From assembly GCA_021018815.1 (NCBI GenBank), contig JAITYX010000030.1, positions 5,231,501-5,295,500 of the forward strand: a stretch of DNA of 64,000 nucleotides, in the 5' to 3' direction. The translations under genes were made by a program, and so were the position numbers. The number at the start of each line of letters is the position of its first letter. The stretch's first letter is position 1. Source of the DNA: Talinum fruticosum (taxonomy: Eukaryota; Streptophyta; Magnoliopsida; Caryophyllales; Talinaceae). The notes beneath the pieces are model-generated. The model was not told where the DNA came from, made no database searches, and saw nothing but the letters and a program-made list of their open reading frames with translations. Below, in pieces: positions 35,171 to 46,239 of this stretch.

Positions 35171-35417
35171 ATCAAATGTAGTTGTTCGTCCTCAGTATTA
35201 ATTATTTTCATTATAATTGCTTATTTGTTCATTTCTAAATATTGATTTGCTTATTCGGCATATTGTATATTCGCTCATTAAGTATTTGAATTTTTCGATG
35301 TGGTCGTAATATTTATTTGTTCATTATAATATAATAGCTTGTTCATTATTTGGATTATTTTGTTCACGAAAACAGTTTATTAATTGTCTATGGCACTAAT
35401 TTTTTAGTTTTTATTTG

Positions 35418-35904
35418 CAGCAAAGAAGGAATTTCAAAAACAGAACTCGAGCTTACTAAAATTGAAATCATTAGCATGGACTCGTGTGCAATTGAAAAAT
35501 ATTGCGATGAGGAGCAACCATTGTATTTAAGAAAGTTCTCTATCCTTCAAAAGAGGAAGAAATTTCATGAGCAGGACGAGTACAGGAAACGGGTGTATTT
35601 TACATCAAAAAAGATAAAGCAAACCCACCAAATGAACAAGTGAAGTAAGGCAAAAAAGGTATAAAACATTAACAAAGGGCAATCAAACAAACAAAAGAAT
35701 GGAATAGAAATTTGCTCCACATAATATTTCCACAAAAGTTGGTGTACCTAATTGTGATGTTAGACTATCCCCAATGAAAACTGACATGGAAACCGAATTT
35801 AGATGGTTTTTATCAGTGAGAATGGAAGCAATTCCAAAGGATTTAGCTACATGGTTGCTCGAAAATTTTGATCCAACAAACAATGCATTGTAAAATTTGT
35901 TCAT
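35418..35904 (+). pseudogene. Fragment of unrecognised plant protein, possibly Ulp1/MULE-associated
   Basis: A frame from an acceptor-like TTTATTTGCAG ending near 35421 reads SKEGISKTELELTKIEI and LYLRKFSILQKRKKFHEQDE to a stop near 35641. A second frame (about 35740-35894) reads GVPNCDVRLSPMKTDMETEF and LATWLLENFDPTNNAL, then stops. The pattern P-x-x-L-x-x-WL-x-x-NFDP recalls N-terminal regions of plant proteins that travel with Ulp1-type MULEs. That recall is not proof. The fragment is flanked by TTGTTCA-rich DNA. Confidence 0.4.
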
Positions 35905-36430
35905 TTGTATACTATAATTTGTTTATAGTAATCTACTTGTTTGTTCATTCCAGTGATGCATTTTGTCCGTTTATATACTACAATTTGTTCATTTGTATAC
36001 CACAATTTGTTTATAATATTCTACTTGCTTATTTATAAGAAATCGGCAATTTGTTCATTCTATACTTCAATTTGTTCATACTATTCTACTTGTTTGTTCA
36101 TTCAAGTGATATATTTTATTCATTATAAGGGTAGATTTGTTCATTCACATAATATATTTATTCATGCTATTATGCTTGATTGTTCACCAAAATAATATAT
36201 TTGTTTATTCAAAGTAAATGCATTATAAACTTACAATATATTTGATAAAAATTACGATGATCATTATAAAAAATCACATAAACCGAATAACAATTACCAA
36301 TGAACAATTTGAACATATTGTGTGAACAAATACTTAAAAATTTATGAACAATTTAACACTCGTCATATGAACAATTAAAAAAATGTTAATATAATTTATG
36401 AACCTTGCGACGAACAATAACAAAACCATG
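35900..36430. repeat. TTGTTCA-rich tract that turns into TGAACAA
   Basis: From about 35.9 to 36.2 kb the word TTTGTTCAT recurs every 20-40 bases. From 36.30 to 36.43 kb its complement (TGAACAA) recurs. It is the right half of a larger tract beginning at 34.8 kb. Confidence 0.6.
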
Positions 36431-36779
36431 AACGTGTAGAGAGAGAGAAAATATGTCAACTGAAGAAATATCAATGTAGTTTCTTTTGCATAAGATAAAC
36501 TAAATTTAATAAAAAAATAAAATTGATAATTGATTTGAATTAAATGTGGGAAACATTGTATTTAAGGTGGGAACTGAGTTGAATTTTATTTTATTTTATA
36601 AATTTTTTATCCAAACAGTTATAATAAGATAGAGTTGGTTATAAAGGGATAATTTATTTATTTTTTATTTTAATTAATAATGAGTTGAAATTAAATAAAT
36701 AATATGTTAAAAAATAATTAATGATATGGCAACTAGGAGCATGTACTCATAGGAGCATATCAGAATTTGCAAAAATCAA
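36431..36779. other. AT-rich DNA, no gene seen
   Basis: A/T-rich sequence without coding signal between the TGAACAA tract and the GC-rich repeat. Confidence 0.5.
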
Positions 36780-37150
36780 AAAGGAGCCCCACAGTTGGCC
36801 CCACCTCCCCTGGAGGGCTAGCCAGCAGGGCCTTGCCGCCAATGAAGGCCCCCACAGGCCTAGGCACAAGCTGTGGGGGACCACCACGACCTCGGGGTTG
36901 GTGGGAGCCCCCACTGGCCTTGCCACGGCCTGGGTCAGGGGCCGTGGTGGTGAAGGCCATATAGCCTATGAGAGGCGACCAGCATAGTTTCTGAGCTGCT
37001 GGAGGCCCCTACGGTCCCGGCCCCGGCCTGGGTCACAAGCTGTGGTGGCGGCCAGAGAGGGAACATAGACTTCCGAAGGCCAACACAGGCTTGTGAAGGC
37101 CACCATAGGCCTGCCCACAGGCCGTGGCAGTGGCCGGCAGGTCCTAGGAC
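36780..37150. repeat. GC-rich CCCACAGGC-GTGG repeat block, second site
   Basis: Imperfect units of about 50-65 bp carry CCCCCACAGGCC, CCACGGCCTGGGTCA and GGCCGTGGTGGTGAAGGCCA. The block stands out by GC content from AT-rich surroundings. It is related to the block at 22.6-22.88 kb. Overlapping open frames on both strands follow from the composition. Confidence 0.65.
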
Positions 37151-37489
37151 CAAAATAAGACCCCATGTTTGGGGGCATGACCCATGGGTTCCCCAGGCAT
37201 CTCTGATTCTTCGTTTCCAATGTTATTTTTGCCGGACCTTGTCGTGAAGCAATGTAAAAAGATCTTGAAATGTTTTCACAATGTTTCTTAGTATTCAAGG
37301 AGTCATAAACTAATAAAACTAATGAAAAGAACGTTTTGCATCTTAATTTTTTGTTAATTTTTTAATTTAATTTGCCTTTTTAAAATTTAATTTACATTTT
37401 AAATAGTAATATAATTCTTTTATTATGTAACAAATTTCTAGTAATATTTACTTAAAAAAATGAAAGTGTTTCATTAAAAAAATGAAACA

Positions 37490-37862
37490 CATAGGTCATG
37501 TTCAGCAAATAGCTTTTTCAATGGCTTTTTGAGGGAGTTTTGACTTTTGACTTGGTCAAACAACTATTTAAGGTGTTTTATAAGTTGACCTTTTGTAATA
37601 ACTTTTTGCCCTTAAAAGCCATTTTCAAAAGGTAATTTCAATAGCTTTTGAGATTGGCTTTTGTAAATTTGTTTTATGTCTCACGCTTTTTGAGAAACAA
37701 CTAATTTTGCCAAGCATTTTTTTTGAAATAGTTAAATATAAACATATAATACAAACAGCTAATTCAATCAGCCAACAATTAACAGTTAATCCAATCAACC
37801 AACAACTAACAGTTAATCCAATCAGCCAACAGCAAACAGTTGATTGCCAAACAGGACCATAA
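37490..37862. mobile_element. MITE-like element, hAT type
   Basis: The left end reads GGTCATGTTCAGCAAATAGC and the right end, reversed, GGTCCTGTTTGGCAATCAAC, an imperfect inverted repeat of a form common in plant hAT MITEs. Near the right end are about three units of AACAGTTAATCCAATCA-CCAACA. No clear target duplication was found. Confidence 0.55.
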
Positions 37863-38221
37863 TGTGAAAGATATTAGGATAGTACTTAACCCTCCCGCCC
37901 TCCAGGCAGGCATGCGTTTGCTCCCCTCAGTCCCTCCAATCAACGTACAAATGAGGAGTGGGATTGAAAAAGGAGGAAATGGTTAGTAGTTGGTTTGGAA
38001 AATTGTAGTATAAAATAGTGGTGTTCCATTTACATTTTACATGAAGTATATCAAAATTGAATTTTTCCTTACTCCATTTTACATCCAATGGCATCAAACA
38101 ACATAAAATAACATGTTTATGACTTAATTAAAATACAAATATTCATTCGTAAAATACTCGAAAGCGAAGTCCATGGTTTTGTACTCTGAAGCTCATTTAT
38201 GAAAAAGAGTAAAATAATTTT

Positions 38222-38359
38222 AAGGCTTATGTCGACAACAACCCTACAGAATTATTCCATAGGGTTGATGAAGATGGAAATGAAGAACTGTTGCGACCAA
38301 ATTCGGATCTATGCATAGTACGTCAAGAGGAAGTTGATGATTCGGTCATCATAGATTGA
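38222..38359 (+). pseudogene. 45-codon coding remnant, unknown, perhaps transposase tail
   Basis: The frame reads KAYVDNNPTELFHRVDEDGN, continues acidic, and stops with SVIID. The acidic, charged sequence looks like the C terminus of a real protein and stands in AT-rich DNA. A CACTA TNP2-type tail is possible, but I cannot confirm it. Confidence 0.35.
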
Positions 38360-39600
38360 TTCAATGGATCTTTTTCACCTCCAATTTTGTTCTTTGTTTT
38401 TTGAATTTTAGTGTTTATTTTGTGGTGGAAAGTTAGTGTAGATTAAACTTTAATTATGTGAGCTAATCTTATTATTATAAGTATTTGTTCTTATTTAATT
38501 TGATAATAGTTTTCGATTTTTGTTTAATTCGTTATTAGTAACATTTATACATATGTTTAATCCGAAACGTATAACTTTTGAATGTTTATTAGTAACTAGT
38601 TATATAATAAGGCATGCCTGCAATTAATTATAAGTTTTCAATGGCCTAATTTGAGTCCCACTTTATTCAAACTCTTGATCGTTTTTTCCTGCTGCAAGAT
38701 GGATGGTAAATAACGTTTATTTTTTCATTATTTCCGGCTAAAATTGACCACTTCAATTCTGAAATAATTGCTAGTAATTGGGGATTGAACCCCAATTAAA
38801 ACATGCAATATTTGTAAAGGATCTAAGGGATGAAATAAATCTCTAATTAAAACAAAGGAAAAAAACATAAATCATTAAAAATTCATTACCCTAAAGTGTA
38901 AAATATTAGAAGAACTGAAAACCCAAATTTGATGGATGCAAGCTTAAGTTAGCTAATTTTGCCTTGTTGTTTCTCTTCTCAAGATCTGATCAAGAAGTGC
39001 ATATGCTCTCCATTCTCTGGGTTTTCATTGCACCCACTTGCTGAATTTTCAGTGGCCTACACAAGAACAATAATGAGATGTTTAATAATAATCTACTAAA
39101 TAACCACCCAATACTACAAATTTCACACTATAATTCAACTATTGAGCAATGGGGGCATCAAAAATAAAGTAGAAATAAGTCATTATTAATCGATTAGTGC
39201 CCTAACTATACAACAAAACCATGACAATAAAAATGTATTAGATGTAGAAAAGACATATTACACTAATATTATTGTTAGGTTGTCCTGCTTTCATTATTTG
39301 AAGAAACATTGTAGCAAGAGAATCTTGTATTCCCATGCAGAAGAACAAAATTGTCTCAACAAATACTAATAAGAGGAAGAATATAGTGTACATCAACTAA
39401 TTCATATAAGTCAAACAAATATCTTCCTGGTGAAATATTTTGATCGTGTTTAATGGAGTTTGATCATGCACCATGTCATCAATTTCTTATCTCAAATATG
39501 ATGTAGGTGACTGCTACAAAATTCATAAATTTTTAGACATAATTTATTTTATAAACATTTAAAAATATTATAAGCACCTTCTTATCATAGTATTTGCGTT
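38360..39600. other. AT-rich DNA, no gene seen
   Basis: No coding signal. The right part is the 3' flank of the FAR1-like gene. Confidence 0.45.
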
Positions 39601-39611
39601 TGTTTGATTAA

Positions 39612-41196
39612 TCACCAAGGGCACATTATCAGATTGTTTGTTCTTCTTTTCTTGCCTTTCCCTCTTTTAAGCATTTCCCCAACTGACATGGCTCTTTTCA
39701 CCTTTGGACGCCCTCTTGAATTGCACAGTTCTGGATCAACATATTTTTCTCCCACGCCATTCATTATACCATCATCATAACAATCTTCACAATTAAGACC
39801 ATATATGTCCCCTTCTGTCTGTTCAATATTTTTAATTGAAGCCCAACTTCTTTCCACTAACTTTTTAGTTGCATCTTCAATTGAGTTTGCCGAAAATTTA
39901 GATTTCTCGACTGATTCAATCGCAAGATCAATGGCCTTGTAAAAAACATGTTGTAGATATCTTTGTCTCTTCATCTCAGGCCCTCATTTCCCTCCTGCAC
40001 CAACTAGTTTTATTTTACTATGCTCCGTCTTCACATCTTCTCTCCACCGCTATGAGATATACTTTGTTGGCACTAAAGTGACATCCCTTTTCCACAACAC
40101 CTTATAAACATGTCTACATAGGAGCCCTTTCCAATTAAACATTCTACAAATGCAATCTACACCTCCATTAGAGGTATTGTATAGCATAATATAGTCTTTC
40201 TTGATGCTTGTTCCATTGACAAGGACTTCTCTCTCAGTAACCCTATACTTATGTGTTGGTTGATCATCCTTGACTAGGTCAACATCACAATATAGCATTG
40301 CATGAAGTTCATGTTGCACTTTCTTAAACAAATTATGTGTATAAGCTTGTTGTTTATACCTCAATTGCAAGCTTTGTTTGGCATCTAATTTTCTCATTCA
40401 TGCATGCGGCATCTTCTTTCGCATCCCTTTCTATCTTATCTCTAAGAGCAATCTCAAATTACTCCACAAAATTCTTTAGTGAGGTCTTCTTGTGCACATA
40501 GCCATCGAAATATGTATTCATACTCTCACTCCGTCAAAACTGATCCTTCACAAATATAGGTACCCATTTTGCTCTAATTTCATACAACATTTCAAACCAT
40601 TCCTTACTATCCAAGTGAAAATCCAGTACCATGTTTTTCCACTTATGTTCAAATTCTTCTATAGTAAAATTTTCATATACTAATTCCATAAAAACTCTAT
40701 ATAGATCATCATATCTCTTGTGTCCTCCTACCTTATCAGGAAATTTCATAAGAATATGCCATAAACACCATCAATGTCTTGTATCTGGGAATATCCCCTC
40801 AACCCCTTTGCCTATTGATCTGCCATGATTGCTTTTGGAGCATTCCAATCCATTGCTTCCATCCATGCCGAAAAAAGCCACTCAAATGTCTCAACATCCT
40901 CATTCGATAACAATGCATAGCCTGATAATATAGATTGTCCATGATGGTTCACTCTAACAAAAGGAGCAAACGACATTTTGTATTTGTTTAACAAATAAGT
41001 GGTGTCAAATGTAACCACATCGTTAAAATCTTTATAAGCAGTTTTACTTCTACCATCAACCTAAAAAACATTACGCATTCGATATTCTTAAACAACATCA
41101 GTTTTGAAAAAAATCTCGACTCACATCTTTCATCCTTAAAAAAGGCTATGCACAACATTTGCATCACCTTCATGTACCTAAGCCTATCTAAATGGT
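39612..41196 (-). pseudogene. FAR1/FRS-like MULE transposase, 5'-truncated and broken
   Basis: FAR1/FRS proteins derive from Mutator-like transposases. The MULE catalytic core (40812-41018) reads VTFDTTYLLNKYKMSFAPF, VNHHGQSILSGYALL and ETFEWLFSAWMEAM, ending KAIMADQ. Next come LWHILMKFPDKVGGH and EFEHKWKNM (40534-40760), a stretch with SESMNTYFDGYVHKKTSLK (40.4-40.53 kb), and a SWIM zinc finger (VDCICRMFNWKGLLCRHVYK) near 40.1-40.16 kb. The C-terminal part (39612-39974) has VDPELCNSRGRPKVKRAM and a basic tail. Frames shift at about 41.0, 40.8, 40.5 and 40.0 kb, with stops between. The N-terminal FAR1 DNA-binding domain is missing: the sequence stops where a CACTA end starts at 41197. Confidence 0.88.
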
Positions 41197-41460
41197 CACT
41201 ACTAGAAAACAGACAATTAGCGACAAAAAATTGTGAAATAGCGACGGAAATATTCCGTCGCTGAAAGCCGGGTTGCTAAATTTTAGCGACGGAATTCACG
41301 GAATCCGTCGTTAATTAGCGACGGACGTGCGATGGAAATTGCTTCCGCAGCTGATGTAAATCAGCGACAAAATTATTTTCCGTCGTTGATTTAGCGACGG
41401 AAATGGCGATTTTTCCGTCGCTAAATTCCGTCGCTGTTCCGTCGCTATCTTGGCAGAATT
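41197..41460 (+). mobile_element. CACTA transposon end with GCGACGGAA subterminal repeats
   Basis: It starts CACTACTAGAAAACAGAC at 41197. Inside are many AGCGACGGAA and TTCCGTCGCT words, including a 10-bp-arm palindrome at 41240-41262. It is the 3' end of the minus-strand TNP1-like gene at 41.76-43.51 kb if both belong to one element. The insertion cut the FAR1-like gene. Confidence 0.8.
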
Positions 41461-41757
41461 CCAAAATACATTTTTCTAATAATTTGTTACCCTAATACAA
41501 AAATTGTGAATGGATATACAAATCCAACATTCACATATGTGACATTTACATTTGGCATTTACATATGCCGGCCACAAAGTACTCATCTAAGTTGGATACA
41601 CAAATCCAACATACATGTTCAAAATCATAAACAATCCAAACATATTTAAAACCAATTCACAAGTTCACAAAAACAATCATACAAAAGTTCAGAAGAAACC
41701 ATAAATAAATGTTAAAAGTTTGCAAAATGTTCACCAATACACAAAAGCTCACAATGA

Positions 41758-43510
41758 ATCGATCCAGGGTCCTCACTCTTCCTCATCCTCATCCTCTTCC
41801 TCTTCCTCTTCCTCTTATGGTTGTACTGGTCGACAGTGAGATCCAGATGCTTGCTGAGATTTCATGAATTCAGTGAAGCGCGCTATTGGCTCAGGGTAAC
41901 TGTCTACGTTTTCTTTAAACTGCCTATTTTCCAACCCAAGCACACGAGTATGCTCAATCCATTGATGTAACTCAGACGTTAAATTATGCACTCGTTGCTC
42001 TTAAATCTGCTGAGTCATTTGGAGTAGAAGCTTCCGGTAATTTGAAGGACATGGTTGGTTTTAAGTTTTTAGCCTCAGATCCAAGTCCATAAATGCGACC
42101 TTTCCTATTTGCATTGGCTTTGACCCACAACTCATGTTGTGAAGGGGTGGAGACATGATCCTCAGAAGAGTTGAGGTCATCAGTAGAAGGTTGAGTGGGT
42201 TGAGTGTTTTGCAACTCTTCCCACTCTTTTTGAAACTTTTCCTGAATAATGTATAAATATTTGAGGCATGTAACTATCACAGGTTATCAAAGAAAACCAT
42301 ATTTTGAAAAATATGAAAATTGCATATATAAGGTTACTCACATAAATGGCCTTGGATTTTTGGTCGACCCATTCGTCCTTTTTTGTTTTGTGAGTTCGTG
42401 AAAATAGTTGGGTCGGTAGAGGCTGAACTCCTTTAAGCTCCTTCATCTAAATAGAAACTGGTGTTAGTATAGATTTAATTTACTAATATGAACATGTTAA
42501 TAGTTGCATGCGTAATAAGTAATAAGGGATTTGTACCAATCGCCGCTTGTGCTCCGTCATAGGGATTGAGCCTCAAGTATGGAGCGATGAACCAAGTCCA
42601 TCTTGATCAGCATGGCGGTTTTTCTGAGTCTGCTCGCAGAACTTCTTGTAGTCAGCAGTTTCCCAATATTCCAACAACTCTCGCCATTAGTTGTCACCCA
42701 ACCATTTCGGCTTCTTCTTATTTTTCCTTACCTTCAGCATGAAGTCCTTCAATCGATCACTTCCTTTCTTCGTAAAATTTCTTCTTATTTGGACTTCATC
42801 GGTTGGTGACCAAGTGAAAATTTTCTGTATAAATGAAAAGGTAGGATTGTAAGTTATGAAATTATAATATAATGCTCAAACATGCACAAAAAGTCATTAT
42901 GTTATCAGAAATTCAGAAAACTAAAGATTTTTCATTACCTTGAACTCAGAAAACCACAAATCACGTTGTGATCGAGGAACTTTACCCCATGTAGGCCATG
43001 CTTCGTCATACTTGCTTTGAAAGATGTGGGAAATCGTGCCCACAACTTTATCAATGGGGAAGAACCTAATCAAGACACATAGAAAACAGTTAGTTCTACT
43101 ATTCTACTATTAAGCTTAATTTATTTTATTACTTATTATCACACTTACCCTTCACCATCTGGCTCAATCCGAATCTTTTCCCGACTGCTAGCACTGCTTG
43201 ATTCAAGGCTAGCATGCTCATTGCCTGCATCAGTTTGTCCATCATTTGTAGGCCTTTGTGGTGGCATTTGTTCGGCACCAACGTGGATGCGTGGTATGTT
43301 GGTCGTACCATATTGGTTATATGTGTACGTATTGGGCGGGTTTGAGTACATATGAGGGTGCTGAGAATATGGGGGTTTGGAATGAAAGACCCACCCATTG
43401 GGCTTTTTGCATGTGTGGGATGTTGGGAGGTTGGAAATAAGGAGGGTTAGGAATGAATGATCCACCCATTGGAGTTTGGTTGTAAGGGGAGTGTGGAGAT
43501 AGTGCTCCAC
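41758..43510 (-). pseudogene. CACTA TNP1-like gene (Transposase_24), spliced, with a few stops
   Basis: Proteins of this family bind the subterminal repeats of CACTA elements. Five exons can be read with standard splice sites. The first (ends 43149) is Pro/Tyr/Asn-rich and ends KIRIEPDGEG. The second (42939-43065) has FFPIDKVVGTISHIFQSKYD and WPTWGKVP. The third (42537-42824) has LLEYWETADYKKFCEQTQ and SIPMTEHKRRL with two stops. The fourth (42342-42446) has DEWVDQKSKAIY. The last (to about 41758) has EKFQKEWEEL and ELWVKANANRKGRIYGLGSE, then in another frame a coiled coil (SELHQWIEHTRVLGLENRQF) and an acidic Glu/Asp tail. Lesions are few: four stops and one shift. The gene start may lie further up. 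Confidence 0.85.
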
Positions 43511-43639
43511 CTATAAGAGACCAAAGGTTATGAGGGTTTTGAGAGGGGGTAGTTAGGGAGGTTCTTTCGCTTCTCCTTCGATAAGTTCTTTCGAATCAGA
43601 AAAGAATGAGAGAAAGGGTCCTCCACCGATTCACTGCTC

Positions 43640-43960
43640 TCCAGGAGGGACCAGACGATGAGCCCATGCTTGAAGTGGCATCTCCGCCTGCCCCGTCACT
43701 TGTTGTTGAGTACGAATTGCTTGCCTGAATTTATACAAGTTGGACAAAGTGGCGCTCTACCCAGGTTTCAAGAAGGTCCCAATCAAAACGCAACACAACT
43801 TGTTTTAGAGTATGAGCTTCATCAAAGTTTACAAAATCGAACTCCATAGCATCATCAATCATAAGGTTGTAGAATGTTTTTGCAACGAGAGATGGGCATC
43901 AATTGGTAACAGCTGCTTGCTCAGCACGGTGCTTATTGAAACATGGGCATAATTTCTTGT
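43640..43960 (-). other. Possible coding remnant upstream of the TNP1-like gene
   Basis: On the minus strand a short frame reads DDAMEFDFVNFDEAHTLKQV and LRFDWDLLETWVERHF. I do not recognise it. It could be an upstream exon of the same transposon or part of another element. Confidence 0.3.
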
Positions 43961-44123
43961 GCCCAACAAGAAGTGCTCTGTAACTCATTTTCAGCTATGA
44001 TCGAAGGATAGAGTTAAGTTAAAGAATTATTCTTACCAACTCACTCAATAAAGCCTCTATCCCTCTTCCCATTCAAATAAGAATTTTTTTGCTTCTAATT
44101 GTTTACGTATATATTATATATAT

Positions 44124-44749
44124 GTTTCCTTTTTGTTTCCAATTTTGATGTATTATACATTATCGATCATAAACTACATGATTTGGTTTGAAATTTAACA
44201 GAATGCATAGGACAAATTAATATGAATAAAATGTTGAGGTCATCCCTTTAATTCGCTTTAACGACCCCAAGACATAACTAGAACCGGAGTTCCTATAACC
44301 ATTGTTGTGTTTAACAATGAGATCGAATTCACTAGACAAGACATAGAATCTATGTGCAGCGTGGGAGTACACGAAAAAAAGGAAAAGTGATAAAGGCTTT
44401 ATTGGAGAAAAAGGGGATAAACAATAGGGAATTATTATTAGTTTTGTGATTGTTTATCGTATTTTTCTCCAATAAAGCCTTTATCCCTTTCCTTTATTCG
44501 TGTACTGACCCATGCTTCACATAGGCTCTATGTCTTGCCTAGTGAATCCGACCTCATTGCTAAGTTAATAAAGGTTATGGGAACTCCGATTCTACTGATG
44601 TCTTGGGTTGTTAAAGCAAACTAAGTAGATGATCTTAACATTTCATTGATATTCATTATTGTCTTATGTATTACGCAAACTTCAAAAAAATCATGTAATA
44701 TAGTTTACGATCATGTATAATACAACAAACTTGAACCAAAAAGGAAACC
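44124..44749. repeat. Large foldback (inverted repeat), arms about 300 bp
   Basis: The left arm (44124-44425) and right arm (about 44449-44749) are reverse complements with scattered differences. Examples are TATTGGAGAAAAA-GG-GATAAACAAT against its complement, ACATAG(A/G)(A/C)TCTATGT... near 44.34/44.52 kb, and GTTTCCTTTTTG at the outer ends. The loop is about 20-25 bases. No coding sequence lies inside. Confidence 0.85.
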
Positions 44750-45740
44750 GAAAATTTAGGTTATTGGATAAATTAGTCTACCCCCAACTTTAACTCATCA
44801 AAATAAATGCATTTAATAACAAATTTATCTTTATGAAAAGTATTTGGGGAGATCCCTATATCTAAATACCTTTCCAATTTTTTATATTTTTACATTCATA
44901 TTTTCTCCCTATTGATCCTTAAATATATATAACCGCAAATTTTTCTATTTTCTCAAACCCTAAATCATAAATATTTTTATTTCTCTAAACTATAACCATA
45001 TTTAGATACCAATTTCGATAATTGCATAAATGAGTTCGCTCCAACATCACCTCATCAAAATAAATAAATTTGGATACAAATTTATCTTTATGAGAAGGTT
45101 TTCGGGGATGACCCTGTATTCAAATTATCTTTTTATTTCTCTAAAACCCTAAACAAATTTGGATGCACTCTTTTGATCTACAATCTTTACGATTCATATT
45201 TCGCTATAATTAGCACAAATCTTAAACTTCTAAACCCATTTCTAAAAATCTCAAACATTGTACGAATTTCTAACTTAATAAACTAAACAGATGTTTCGAC
45301 TCAAAAAAAAAAAACTAAACAAATATTACCCACATTCTCAATATTCAACATTTCAACAAAGATTCAACATTTCAACAATCTCAAACATTACCCACATTCT
45401 CAACATTCACATAATTATCGCAAATACATTCAACATTTAACTATAATACATTTTCTAAATAACTTAAAGCGAAAAATAAAAGAGGATAGAGATTCATACC
45501 TAAGAATCAATAACGGCGAGGGTGAGGAGAGGCTTCACAGTAAGAATTTGAGGAGATCTGCACTTAAAGAGATGAGAGGAAACTATAAAAAATGAAAGAT
45601 TAAGAGAGAGGAGATCTAGACCGTGAGAGTGAGGAGAGGCTTACCAATTCAAGTCAACCGATGAGGAACGAATTCTAGATCTGATGAGGAGGTTCGCGAA
45701 GGAGAGAAACCTGTAGAAAACGATAAGACCGAGAGTAGAT
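44750..45740. other. AT-rich DNA with an ~80-bp direct repeat; possible transposon leader
   Basis: Sequence with CATCAAAATAAAT, ACAAATTTATCTTTATGA and GGGGA-(T/G)ACCCT occurs at about 44797-44872 and again at 45053-45137. From about 45.49 to 45.74 kb the DNA is less AT-rich and, on the minus strand, looks like a 5' leader of a transposon gene. Confidence 0.45.
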
Positions 45741-45787
45741 GTAAATGGGCGTGGAAACAGCAGATCGTGTTTTTAAGCTGATCTAAA

Positions 45788-46036
45788 AGACATATGACGA
45801 CGATTCTATTATGTCATAGAATCGTCGTCATATGTCACATTTAACAACGGTTCTATTAAAAGAACTGTAGTTAAATGTTTCAGAACACTTATGACGACGG
45901 TTCTTACATTAGAATCATTGTCATATGTGTTAAAATGTGTCTGTTATTTACAAAAATACCACCAGTCTAATTTTCATGACGGTTTGTCATTTTAACCGTC
46001 ATTAAAGACCCCTTGTTAAAAGTGGTTCCTGTAGTA
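45788..46036 (-). mobile_element. Decayed CACTA-like end with ATGACGACGATTCT repeats
   Basis: Read on the minus strand from 46036 it begins TACTACAGGAACCAC, one base from CACTACAGGAACCAC. Inside are ATGACGACG(A/G)TTCT words in both orientations and a 20-bp perfect palindrome arm pair at 45790-45835. The subterminal words differ from those at 41197-41460, so this is probably another element. Confidence 0.55.
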
Positions 46037-46239
46037 ATAGATTTTCTTCAAACGATTTGAGTAAAAGAAGTGCTGAATCTTATCCATAATTTAACATCTA
46101 AAGATATGTGTACATTTGTGAAAAATCAGTTAATATAACATCGCCTCCCATTTTATGATAAAAAAATTAAAAAATTGGTAATGGACATTTGGGTGCTTGA
46201 AAATAGATTAGATAGAGTGACTTCTTTGAAAACTCAGAC

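Noticed and set aside
34926..35201. 91-codon frame with KLFVQACQTICS
   Set aside because: It translates a 27-bp tandem repeat.
36721..37298. Pro/Gly-rich open frames
   Set aside because: They lie in the GC-rich repeat on both strands and follow from its repeat units.
41197..46036. One single CACTA element spanning 41197-46036
   Set aside because: The two ends have different subterminal repeats and the right terminus is off by one base, so one element is not supported.
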